Part shown: piece by piece, positions 25,413 through 32,991 of the stretch
Layout: each line of letters begins with the position of its first letter
Position numbering within the stretch: position 1 is the first letter of the stretch
Assembly: GCA_014729705.1 (NCBI GenBank)
Contig: WJJK01000031.1
Coordinates: 1 to 32,991, forward strand
Direction of reading: 5' to 3'
DNA from: Candidatus Altarchaeales archaeon
GTDB lineage: Archaea > Altiarchaeota > Altiarchaeia > IMC4 > SCGC-AAA252-I15
Length of the DNA: 32,991 bases
The notes under the pieces: generated by a model
Databases searched by the model: none
The model's input: the letters and a program-made list of their open reading frames with translations, nothing else
What the model was told of the DNA's origin: nothing
Position numbers and translations under genes: made by a program

Positions 25413-27133
25413 TGGGATTTCGTATTAAATACGACCAAAAACCAGAGCTCGTCAAGCCTAAATTGGATGACGTAGATATACCGACTGCCCCGGTCATAGA
25501 TCCAGCGCAGATTACCCCTCCTCAGTCTTTTCTTAGACCTCAGGAACAAACCCAGGATGTAGGTCAGGAGGAGTCTGGTAAGGGATACAACTGGCGGAAT
25601 TGGAGTTTAAACTTAAGCTTCTCTGAAATAGAAGGAATCATGGGGGCTGCGGAAAGTGTTCTAGAGGCCCTAGATAGTCTAACTGAGACGCTGTCGGTTT
25701 TCTTGAGACTCCTACGTGTGTTTACTAGTGATTTGAAGTCTATCATGCGTATTCTTAAGACTCTTTTGAAGCAAGTCATAAAACAGCTCCGCGCTTTTGT
25801 AGAGGGTTTTTCTTCTACAGGTGTTCATGCGTCTCTAATAGGGTTTGACGGGTTCGACAAAAGAGATAGTAAGTTTCAGTTTCCTATTAATGGGGGTCTT
25901 AGAGAGTTCGTAGCAAAAGTGAATGAGACATGCTTGAACAGCAAAGACCCGGATGCTCCTAAATACAGCAAACCAGACACGGTTGGTGGTTTTATATTCG
26001 CTATGATTGGTAGTACGAACGACCCTGAGTTCTTAGAGGATATGGTTCATAATTTCAAGATACTTGGTAATTTTTTCAGATTCAGGTTTCCTCTACCAGC
26101 CCCGCCTAAGAACGTAAGAGCAGTCCCCGGGATCTACAGAGATCGAGAGGATGGAGAAAAGAAGCTAGGTGTTAAGATAACGTGGGAAGACCCTCAAACT
26201 CCGATCACTAGGTTCTACATATTCCGTAGTCCCTATAAAGAGGGTGTCGTTAAACAGATAGAAGTGGATGGTGAAGATATAGATATTAGAGTGTTTGAGG
26301 ATGAAGGTTTTCCAGTACATAAGCCTGTGATACCCGGCAGACCGAGATACAGCTATATCGATTTTGATGTCAATCCAGAAGACATATACTACTATAAAGT
26401 TTTCAGTGCTTTAGGGCGCAGCTTCATAGAATCTGATAAAGAAGAAGATCAGGTATACAAAAGGATAGATGCTCCAAACGCTTCTCAAACAGTGAGTGCG
26501 GAACCTCGTCTTTGCATACCCGTATCTGAGTTAGAGAAGTACACACTGCTTGATGAAGACGGAAACGTTGTTAGCCCAATTGATTTAAAGGGAGATTGGT
26601 ACTCTCTTAGTTTACGTACTATGCTCGGTCCGGCTTTTGAAAAGCTCCTAGACAAGATGGACTCAGTTAGCGACCGCCTTCTTGGTATGGTCAATACAAG
26701 TTCAGATGCGATGTCTGATTACGTTAAGACTTTTCAAAGTAAGATAAGGACTTACCTAGATGTTGTAAGGAGAGTGTTGGATATCGTTGATCAGATGCTC
26801 TCTTATCAGCTGCGCGGTAACTTCATTTTGGTAGAGATCTATCCTGAAGTAGGAGGGATAGAAGGCTTTGTTGATAGATTCAATAGAGCAACTGCAGAAG
26901 ATGCAAAGGATCAAGACGGCAACAAGATAGCTACTGCAGGAGACGGTATATCAGACCTGGCTACAGAAGGTGTCATGTTTGGGGTCACCATGGTATACGG
27001 TTTCCCTACGGCGGACAGTGACTATATCAAAGAAAACGTACCTGATAAACAACAGAACAAGTTTGAGGGTAGCCTAGAGGACACGCAGAAGGCCCTTGAA
27101 GCATTCCTTAACATATTAGGACTAGGGGGATAG
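25412..27133 (+). CDS. Helical protein with a fibronectin type III-like insert, unknown function
   Basis: The product is 573 aa. Residues 1-55 are Pro/Gln-rich and probably disordered. Residues 66-135 are long amphipathic helix ('VFLRLLRVFTSDLKSIMRIL'). Residues about 228-340 look like a fibronectin type III or similar Ig-like domain: 'PAPPKNVRAVPG', 'GVKITWEDPQTPITRFYIFR', and 'VNPEDIYYYKVFSAL' follow the usual strand order with the Trp in the B strand and the Tyr-x-Tyr in the F strand. Residues 415-475 return to helix with repeated hydrophobic heptads, and the last 60 residues are helical. Helices flanking a single beta domain suggest a baseplate linker or sheath-platform component. The ATG is coupled to the preceding gene. 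No enzyme motif is seen, and I cannot name a homologue. Confidence 0.85.
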   Translation: MGFRIKYDQKPELVKPKLDDVDIPTAPVIDPAQITPPQSFLRPQEQTQDVGQEESGKGYNWRNWSLNLSFSEIEGIMGAAESVLEALDSLTETLSVFLRLLRVFTSDLKSIMRILKTLLKQVIKQLRAFVEGFSSTGVHASLIGFDGFDKRDSKFQFPINGGLREFVAKVNETCLNSKDPDAPKYSKPDTVGGFIFAMIGSTNDPEFLEDMVHNFKILGNFFRFRFPLPAPPKNVRAVPGIYRDREDGEKKLGVKITWEDPQTPITRFYIFRSPYKEGVVKQIEVDGEDIDIRVFEDEGFPVHKPVIPGRPRYSYIDFDVNPEDIYYYKVFSALGRSFIESDKEEDQVYKRIDAPNASQTVSAEPRLCIPVSELEKYTLLDEDGNVVSPIDLKGDWYSLSLRTMLGPAFEKLLDKMDSVSDRLLGMVNTSSDAMSDYVKTFQSKIRTYLDVVRRVLDIVDQMLSYQLRGNFILVEIYPEVGGIEGFVDRFNRATAEDAKDQDGNKIATAGDGISDLATEGVMFGVTMVYGFPTADSDYIKENVPDKQQNKFEGSLEDTQKALEAFLNILGLGG

Positions 27134-27134
27134 A

Positions 27135-28565
27135 ATGTCTGATCCCTATCTGAAAAATCCGTATTCATCGAATGATAGCGAGGCTGTTGTAGAGAGCATC
27201 GTAGATATGATGCTTCAAACAGAGGAGCTATACTCTGACCAATTCAATAACTACCTGAGACGCATACACAGGGTGCGTAGGAATATAAAGAGAGAGCAAG
27301 AGAAGCTAAAGCTTTTGCTTGCCGAGAATAATTTGAGTCCTAGTCTCCCTCAATTTTCGAAAGTCTTAGGAGATTACTTATATCCTGATAGTGAGTCTGA
27401 ACCGGCACAGACATACGTAAACCCAGAAGAGTCCTACACAAAGACGCACACGGTACTTGAGGTCTATACACTAAAAGAGATAGCAGCACAGCAGCCCGGG
27501 GTCAATGACGCTATTAGAGACTCCATGGAGCGTATATATAAAGAGCGTAATATGCTCTCCAAGCTGACGTACAAGTTCCATAAGTTGAATAATGTATTCG
27601 GTGAGTCTATAGAGAGAAAAAAGAGCTCTTCTAGCTATAAGGACGTAAAGAAAAAGAATAGAGACATAGCTGTTCTTATATCAGAAGTGCGTAGTTTCCG
27701 GGATGTGATACAGCAGATCCCAGACGAGCTTGCAGCATCAAAAGCAAAAGAGGATTTGAATACAGGAATGAACGTTTATTGTTCAGCTTACATGGTACGT
27801 AAAAAGCAAGTCATAAAAGATGCGGCAGATCTCTCTGAAGACTTCTCTGATGATACCAGTTTGCAGGACACAATAAATGGTTTGCTTGCTATCATGTCTC
27901 TTTCAATGCCTAAGCAGTACACGGGGACCGTAGAGAATAAGAAAAGCATACTCCGTCTTCTTGATGGTGCTTTAACAGATCTAGGTCTTTTACTAGCAGA
28001 CACAATCGGGGAGCTTAATCTTCTTGCAGGATCCTCAGGTATACCTAATGAAAAGGTAGAGAGTATCAGGCGTAATATCATATCGGTTCTTCGTTCACAG
28101 GTTAAGTCCAAGGTAACAACTAAGACAACACGCGATCAGATGCTTGCAGTTAATGACTCTGATATCTCAGAAAAAGTACGTAAGAAAGATCGTTTCGTGA
28201 ACGCTTTGAATAGGATGAGCGATGCGGTGACCCAAGGAGCAGAGGCTATGGGTGAGGTCGCGCAGGAGTTCTCAAAGCGTTTATTTAATACCGCGGTCCT
28301 CTCTTCAGGGTTTCCTGAGACTTTTCAGAAGACTGGATTAGAGGCTTTAAAGGATAACCAAAGAGAGGTAGTGCGTCAGAGGTATGGAGGAGAAATACCT
28401 TTTTGTGATGAGGTGATAGTAATCAATGATGACGGGACTAAAGAGTTCGTTAAGAAAGAAGATGCGACAGAGATAGAGGACGGTACGTACAGGAAGAACT
28501 CAGATCTTAAGAGAAATCAATACTTTGACGAGTTTGGGAGAGACCCAAATGACGTCAATACCTAG
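27135..28565 (+). CDS. All-helical protein of unknown function
   Basis: The product is 476 aa. ATG 27135 lies one base after the upstream stop, with AGGGGGA (27124-27130) as ribosome-binding site. Nearly the whole chain is helical and charged: residues 20-70 ('LRRIHRVRRNIKREQEKLKL') and 130-200 are coiled-coil-like, a Leu-rich helix at about 270-305 ('LLDGALTDLGLLLADTIGEL') could form a bundle, and residues 370-400 contain 'MSDAVTQGAEAMGEVAQEF'. The last 60 residues are polar and beta-like ('FCDEVIVINDDGT'). No enzyme motif or membrane segment is visible. Its place directly before the gp25/gp6-like wedge genes and its helical build suggest a baseplate wedge partner, comparable in position but not in recognisable sequence to T4 gp7 or gp53. 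Confidence 0.85.
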   Translation: MSDPYLKNPYSSNDSEAVVESIVDMMLQTEELYSDQFNNYLRRIHRVRRNIKREQEKLKLLLAENNLSPSLPQFSKVLGDYLYPDSESEPAQTYVNPEESYTKTHTVLEVYTLKEIAAQQPGVNDAIRDSMERIYKERNMLSKLTYKFHKLNNVFGESIERKKSSSSYKDVKKKNRDIAVLISEVRSFRDVIQQIPDELAASKAKEDLNTGMNVYCSAYMVRKKQVIKDAADLSEDFSDDTSLQDTINGLLAIMSLSMPKQYTGTVENKKSILRLLDGALTDLGLLLADTIGELNLLAGSSGIPNEKVESIRRNIISVLRSQVKSKVTTKTTRDQMLAVNDSDISEKVRKKDRFVNALNRMSDAVTQGAEAMGEVAQEFSKRLFNTAVLSSGFPETFQKTGLEALKDNQREVVRQRYGGEIPFCDEVIVINDDGTKEFVKKEDATEIEDGTYRKNSDLKRNQYFDEFGRDPNDVNT

Positions 28566-28595
28566 AATAATCTTCTAATACTTTGGCCTTATGCT

Positions 28596-29336
28596 ATGTC
28601 TATTGATATCAAGCTACAGAACGCCTGTGACCATCGCATTAATTGGATTCGGTCGGAGTTAGAGACTGATCGTAAGACCATTTTTCTATCGTATCCTATA
28701 GCGTCTACGGCCTCTTTTAAGCTTCGTATCAATAATGTAGTTCTTCCTAAGAGTTCCTACGGATTCAGTAATAGTGAAGAAAGCACTGTAGTAGAGCCTA
28801 CTAGGTATGTAAGTCTTAAGAAAAAATCCAAGCTGAATGACCCCATTATTGAGGCGCAGTATACGACATTTTTGGATTACTGCCCTAAGTGTGTGGGTCT
28901 TAGGTACATAGATGATCTTACGTATGATAAATCCGGAGACCTTAATACGGTACGGAATGAATATCTTCTTGTACAGAATGTTGAGAAGCGTGTTATAACA
29001 GAGTTGGGGAGTAACGTTTTCCACGAGAATATGGGTACTAATCTCCATTCTCTCGTTAATCAAAAAATCCTTGATTTTGACTTAATTCGAAATCAAATCA
29101 CGGACCAGATAATAACTAGTCTTAATCGCCTAAAGGAATCTCAGCGTACCCTTTTAGCATCTAGAAGAGAAGTTTCTGACGGTGAGCTTCTGGACAAAAT
29201 TGGCGAGGTTATTGTAGAGCGGGCTGAAGACCCGACCATTTTGCGTGTTACTGTTACTTTTACGGCACGCAGTGGAAGAACACTTGAATACACGCAGTTC
29301 CTGGAACTGTCTAGACAAAGGGTCGCTTTCGTATGA
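28596..29336 (+). CDS. Baseplate wedge protein, gp25-like
   Basis: The product is 246 aa. gp25-like proteins join the wedge ring to the first sheath ring. Residues about 115-240 show the expected order: 'NEYLLVQNVEKRVITELGSN' (first helix), 'FHENMGTNLHSLVNQKI', a helix pair with 'IRNQITDQIITSLNRL', and then 'PTILRVTVTFTA' with a final strand. The family's EPR signature is not present; the equivalent place reads E211-D-P-T214. A C96-P-K-C99 pair lies just before the domain in a 'CxxCxGxxYxDD' stretch. The N-terminal 90 residues are beta-rich ('STASFKLRINNVVLPKSSYG'). The stop codon overlaps the next ATG as ATGA (29333-29336). There is no good ribosome-binding site before 28596; an out-of-frame ATG lies at 28591. 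The neighbour being gp6/gpJ-like supports the call strongly. Confidence 0.83.
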   Translation: MSIDIKLQNACDHRINWIRSELETDRKTIFLSYPIASTASFKLRINNVVLPKSSYGFSNSEESTVVEPTRYVSLKKKSKLNDPIIEAQYTTFLDYCPKCVGLRYIDDLTYDKSGDLNTVRNEYLLVQNVEKRVITELGSNVFHENMGTNLHSLVNQKILDFDLIRNQITDQIITSLNRLKESQRTLLASRREVSDGELLDKIGEVIVERAEDPTILRVTVTFTARSGRTLEYTQFLELSRQRVAFV

Positions 29337-32300
29337 GCTTAGCTGCTCCAACAATATTATACCCCATGACAGACTGGGTATCTGGCGTTGAAGAGACGTA
29401 CTCTTCTTCAGATCTCGTGCAGATGATATCTGGAGAGATACCTGTAGTCGTCTCTGAGATAGACGACGAAACTATGCTGTCCGTACAGTATCGTTATAAG
29501 GTTTCTTATCCAGGTCAGGCAGGGACATGGTCTTCGTACAGTGAAAGCGGAATCACCGTAGGGGCAACTTCTACGGCTGTTATTGCTGTGCCTTGGTCTC
29601 TTAATACATCTGGTATAATAACTCTAGTAGATAATGCTACGCTAAATCTTCAGTTTAAGACCATAAAACGCAGAAGAATAGTGAATGATGTAGGTCCTAT
29701 ACTTGGAGAGAGTTCAGTATCAAGCCTCGTAGTAAACATAATAGATGAGGATGAGATTGAGGCATCTTCGCAACCCCCAACGGGTGTGGACCTCAAGAGG
29801 GCTAAAGATAGCATTAAGATACGTGTGCCTGCGAATGGTCTGCGCATCAGCGGAGATGGTAATTTTGCGGGGTGTAACTTCTATCTGGCGCTTGAACCCG
29901 GTGGAGGAGAGGATGGATATGCTCTCGCGAACAGTTTCCTTATAACCGACCCAGACTCTGCAGAGACTGTTACCTCTACCATCGAGGAGTCAGAGACTGA
30001 GGACTCAACCAATGACATCACTATCACTACGACGCGTGATAGGACAAGGTTGATCCAGTACTATACACTCTCTATTACAAAGACTGTTTTACGTAGAATG
30101 GTGAATGATGGCTCTATATCTGATGTATTCCTGGCAGACGGGCAGTCAATAGATAGAGACCGAAGGTTTTATTTAGTAGCCACTCTTGTTACGTATGACC
30201 AGGTACTAAATGAAGCCGTTGAGAGTCCTTATTCTTTCGAACAAGAGGGTCAATTTGTAGACTTCCAGACTCAGTACTTGACGCTGCCGTCTAGAAGCCG
30301 TACAGATGTTCTTTTCTCGATTTCCCAGGATATTTTCCAAAATAACGAACTAGTAAGTGTCATACCTGGTTCGGTGTTAAGGGATATTTCAGATCCTGTC
30401 GCTACAGAGTTTGAGCGATTCTACGTCATACAGGATTTTCTTTTTGCCTGTCTTTCGGTAGATACGCTCTTACAGTTTGATGACGCAAACGGTGATGGTA
30501 TAAGTGATAGTCTAGAGGAGAATGTAAGAAAGAGAAAGTTGGCGGACGCTCTCACGATATCTAGTTTTACCCCCCTTCAGAATTTCATAGACCAGCAGTT
30601 CAATAAGATGGGGTCAAACTATGATTTAACACGTAAGGGTTCTCAGAAGGCTCGAGGCACAGTCACGTTTTACATGACACAGAGGCCCACAGAGGATATT
30701 ATTGTCTCTGATGGGACTACGGTCTCAACAGAAGCAGATGTCGATGCAGGAACGCAGGCTACAGAGTTTTTAGTCCAAGGCAGCAAAATTTTGGATGCGG
30801 ATAATCCGGATCCCTTCTACAACCCTGATACAAAACGTTATGAGATAACAGCCAATATAGAAGCTCGCTTTGGTGGGACAGCAGGTAATGTCCCCGCGGG
30901 CACGATAACAATTGTGACTGGGTTGAATCCGTTACTTCGAGTAGAGAATAATTCTCCCACACTATACGGTTCTAATACAGAGACTAACGCACGATTCGCG
31001 ACTCGTATAAAAATGGCCAGAGCTTCTTATGATTCAGGGACAGAAACAGGATATGCCTCTACATCAAACGGTGTCCCGGGGGTACTTGAGGCTCGAGTAG
31101 AAAAGGAAGATGACCCCCTCATGATGCGCGACTATGATGAAGAGTCAAAAAAGCACATTGGGGGTAAAGTAGATATCTATGTAAGAGGAGAGTCTATAAC
31201 TCAAGTAGTAGACCAAGTAGCTTTCAGATATGAATACCCGACCGATACCTTTGGCAACAAGGTAGGGGAGCAGTTTTATGTCACAAACTCCTCTGAGTAT
31301 CGCATCCGTACTAAGAATCCTAATGTAGGTTCTGAGAGTCCTATCGTAATCGTGCATAGTGTTCGCAACGTCACAAGAAATTCTAACTACAGCCTAGACG
31401 GCCTGCGGATTATAGGCGACGGAGACACTATCTTGTTGGATGCGAATCTCACCAACCAGAATATAGGCATGGCTGCATTAGATGTTATCATGGTGGACTA
31501 CAGATATCGCAGCTCAAACGAGCTCATTCTATCTGAGCAGCCTGTAATAGAAGTGGTCTCAGTAACAGATACTAATGATGCTACGATAGATAGCTCGAAA
31601 TACGAGCTTACTAAATCGGAAGATATCCTTCAAAACGGTGAGTCTACAATTGCTAAGGACTCAGTGAAGTTCTACTTCAATGATAGCGATAACATCAATG
31701 AGTTGGTGAGTGTAGAAAACGAAGAGAAGGACATGTTAATCAACGTCCCTGCTAAGCTTAATTTGAAGGGCGTAGACATTGATACTATCGTCGTGAAACC
31801 AGATAATACGGGAACTGGATCGGCCTATCGACTAAATGTGGACTACACAGTAACACCGGGAAGCGTTACCACGTATACCTATATCAGTTTAAAAGATAAT
31901 GGCATGATCCGTAATGGTGACCGCGTTTATGTAGACTATGAAGCTAGTGAGAACTTCAACGTCACATATACTGTCAACAATCTTTTGTCTCAAGTACAGG
32001 ATGCTATCGACAGCATGAAGCATGCTTGTGCGGACACTATTGTTAAGAACGCTGTAGGAAACTACGCAGATTTTGCTTTCAAGGTGGTGGCTAAGACCGG
32101 TACTGACAAGACTCTTCTTAAATCACGCGTGCAGACGGCGCTTGCGAACCTGGTAGGACATCTTAAGATGGGAGACACTCTTACGCAAGGAGCTGTAATA
32201 AATGCTATAGTAGGTGTTAAGGGTGCGAAAGAGATACAGATGCCCATAACTAGGATGATGAAGAGAAACAGCTCCTACATTGTTCTGGATGATATAGGGG

Positions 32301-32710
32301 AGACTACTTTTGAGATATATCAGAAGACGAGTAGAAGTGGGGTGACATCATATCGTTCTGTAAATAGCGTCCTGACTTATAAGACGTCAGATGGAGGGGG
32401 AGATAGCAATCTTTACAGAGCTGTGTATGAAAATAATATACCGTTGACCCTCGTGGATAATGCTTCTCTTGTGTCTTCTGCTTCTGGCAGCGCATATATC
32501 CAGTCTGACGGAAGAATTATAGTCAGTACGACTGATGGTCTGCCCCCACAATCAAAGAGCTATAAGGCGACATATTATACGTTCTATCCTGCTGATGAAA
32601 ATGTTGTGCAAGATATCGAGACTGCCCAAATAGAGTATCTCAGAGTAGATAGTCTTAGCTTAAAGGGCATCGAAATTGTAGATGAGACGATAGTTAAAAG
32701 AGGACTCTAA
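29333..32710 (+). CDS. Baseplate J / gp6-like wedge protein
   Basis: The product is 1125 aa. Members of this family dimerise around the hub and form the wedge ring. Residues 1-300 are beta-rich, probably one or two Ig/FN3-like domains ('VQYRYKVSYPGQAGTW', 'PPTGVDLKRAKDSIKIRVP', 'DRRFYLVATLVTYDQ'). The core begins near 330 ('VIPGSVLRDISDPVATEFERF'), followed by a thrombospondin-3-like calcium loop D384-A-N-G-D-G-I-S-D-S-L-E395. The GpJ signature follows at about 505-565 ('EARFGGTAGNVPAGTITIVTG', 'YGSNTETNARFATRIKM') and 'STSNGVPGVLEARVE'. Near 837 is a 'DYTV...VYVDY' beta module like those of the giant protein. The C-terminal domain ('ADTIVKNAVGNYADFAFKV', 'LTQGAVINAIVGVKGAKEI') matches the end of gp6/gpJ. 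The order gp25-gp6 is conserved among contractile phages. Confidence 0.91.
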   Translation: MSLAAPTILYPMTDWVSGVEETYSSSDLVQMISGEIPVVVSEIDDETMLSVQYRYKVSYPGQAGTWSSYSESGITVGATSTAVIAVPWSLNTSGIITLVDNATLNLQFKTIKRRRIVNDVGPILGESSVSSLVVNIIDEDEIEASSQPPTGVDLKRAKDSIKIRVPANGLRISGDGNFAGCNFYLALEPGGGEDGYALANSFLITDPDSAETVTSTIEESETEDSTNDITITTTRDRTRLIQYYTLSITKTVLRRMVNDGSISDVFLADGQSIDRDRRFYLVATLVTYDQVLNEAVESPYSFEQEGQFVDFQTQYLTLPSRSRTDVLFSISQDIFQNNELVSVIPGSVLRDISDPVATEFERFYVIQDFLFACLSVDTLLQFDDANGDGISDSLEENVRKRKLADALTISSFTPLQNFIDQQFNKMGSNYDLTRKGSQKARGTVTFYMTQRPTEDIIVSDGTTVSTEADVDAGTQATEFLVQGSKILDADNPDPFYNPDTKRYEITANIEARFGGTAGNVPAGTITIVTGLNPLLRVENNSPTLYGSNTETNARFATRIKMARASYDSGTETGYASTSNGVPGVLEARVEKEDDPLMMRDYDEESKKHIGGKVDIYVRGESITQVVDQVAFRYEYPTDTFGNKVGEQFYVTNSSEYRIRTKNPNVGSESPIVIVHSVRNVTRNSNYSLDGLRIIGDGDTILLDANLTNQNIGMAALDVIMVDYRYRSSNELILSEQPVIEVVSVTDTNDATIDSSKYELTKSEDILQNGESTIAKDSVKFYFNDSDNINELVSVENEEKDMLINVPAKLNLKGVDIDTIVVKPDNTGTGSAYRLNVDYTVTPGSVTTYTYISLKDNGMIRNGDRVYVDYEASENFNVTYTVNNLLSQVQDAIDSMKHACADTIVKNAVGNYADFAFKVVAKTGTDKTLLKSRVQTALANLVGHLKMGDTLTQGAVINAIVGVKGAKEIQMPITRMMKRNSSYIVLDDIGETTFEIYQKTSRSGVTSYRSVNSVLTYKTSDGGGDSNLYRAVYENNIPLTLVDNASLVSSASGSAYIQSDGRIIVSTTDGLPPQSKSYKATYYTFYPADENVVQDIETAQIEYLRVDSLSLKGIEIVDETIVKRGL

Positions 32711-32713
32711 ATC

Positions 32714-32991
32714 ATGGCCAAGAATTTAGGCGAAGGCGTGTCCACTGTTCTTAATGCTGAAGGTTACGCATTCGATAAAGTAGTTTTTCAGAAGGGTAAG
32801 CCCCCGTTCGATGCGGAGCTTAACCTCGCACAAGAACTGCAGGAAATAATCACTCAGAGATCGACGGCTCATCTTCCTTCGGGATGGCTTAGCTATCGCC
32901 CCTATTATACCTCTAATACTCTTCAGAATAGCTTCTATACCCAAAATCCCACAGGGGCAAAGCCTGAGGTAGCTTTGGTAAATGGGTGGCC
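32714..32991 (+). CDS. Start of a further structural protein (3' end outside window)
   Basis: The frame begins three bases after the preceding stop and is open to the end of the window (92 codons). The visible N-terminus contains 'AFDKVVFQKGKPPFDAELNL', a 'GKPxxDxELNL' pattern I associate with phage baseplate and fibre proteins that follow the wedge genes, but the family name is not certain. The next residues ('LPSGWLSYRPYYT') are Tyr/Pro-rich. No strong ribosome-binding site is seen; coupling to the gp6-like gene is likely. It could be the next wedge or a fibre-attachment protein. Confidence 0.78.
   Translation, partial: MAKNLGEGVSTVLNAEGYAFDKVVFQKGKPPFDAELNLAQELQEIITQRSTAHLPSGWLSYRPYYTSNTLQNSFYTQNPTGAKPEVALVNGW

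Noticed and set aside
28591-28662. Short out-of-frame ATG frame (23 codons) overlapping the gp25-like start, as a possible leader peptide
   Set aside because: No ribosome-binding site and no supporting pattern; likely chance.

Overview
The window is one continuous tail and baseplate module of a large contractile-tailed (myovirus-type) bacteriophage. All seventeen supported genes lie on the + strand, are tightly packed with frequent start/stop overlaps, and most can be matched to the standard myovirus tail order: sheath, tube, tail-assembly-chaperone-like pair, tape measure, tube-to-baseplate ring proteins, hub, spike, gp25-like wedge, gp6/gpJ-like wedge. There are no bacterial genes, tRNAs, integrase, insertion sequences or CRISPR arrays. 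The 3139-residue virion protein and the spacious tail module suggest a jumbo or near-jumbo phage. The host cannot be read from the sequence; the ribosome-binding sites (AAGGAG, GAGGAG) are ordinary bacterial ones.

Layout. 1-1216: the 3' part of the tail sheath gene, followed directly by a perfect 10-bp hairpin. 1338-2393: a charged, low-complexity protein of unknown role sitting between sheath and tube. 2420-3118: tail tube. 3119-3339: the largest non-coding gap, AT-rich, with three hairpins including a terminator-like one; this probably separates highly expressed sheath/tube transcripts from the rest. 3340-5015: two tandem tail-assembly-chaperone-like genes. 5021-8092: tape measure (1023 aa, roughly a 150 nm tail by the usual ~1.5 Angstrom per residue rule). 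8096-10759: two paralogous ring/hub-adaptor proteins, the second carrying a degenerate M23-peptidase-like domain. 10764-13193: gp27/gpD-like hub. 13204-15222: gp5-like OB-fold spike with a repetitive beta C-terminus and no lysozyme domain. 15225-15842: a small protein made of three ~64-residue repeats. 15856-25275: the giant multi-repeat protein. 25194-28565: a small basic protein, a helical protein with a fibronectin-III-like insert, and an all-helical protein, none with a known role. 28596-32710: the gp25-like and gp6/gpJ-like wedge pair, with ATGA overlap. 32714-end: the start of another structural gene.

How they work together (established for contractile tails, inferred here): the chaperones load the tape measure, the tube polymerises around it, the hub, spike and ring proteins form the baseplate centre and tube start, gp25/gp6-like proteins form the wedge ring and anchor the first sheath ring, and the giant protein and its three unknown downstream neighbours are most likely baseplate-periphery or fibre-network components.

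The least explained parts are the giant protein with two kinds of repeated modules, the three-repeat protein next to the spike, the degenerate M23-like domain, and the charged protein between sheath and tube.
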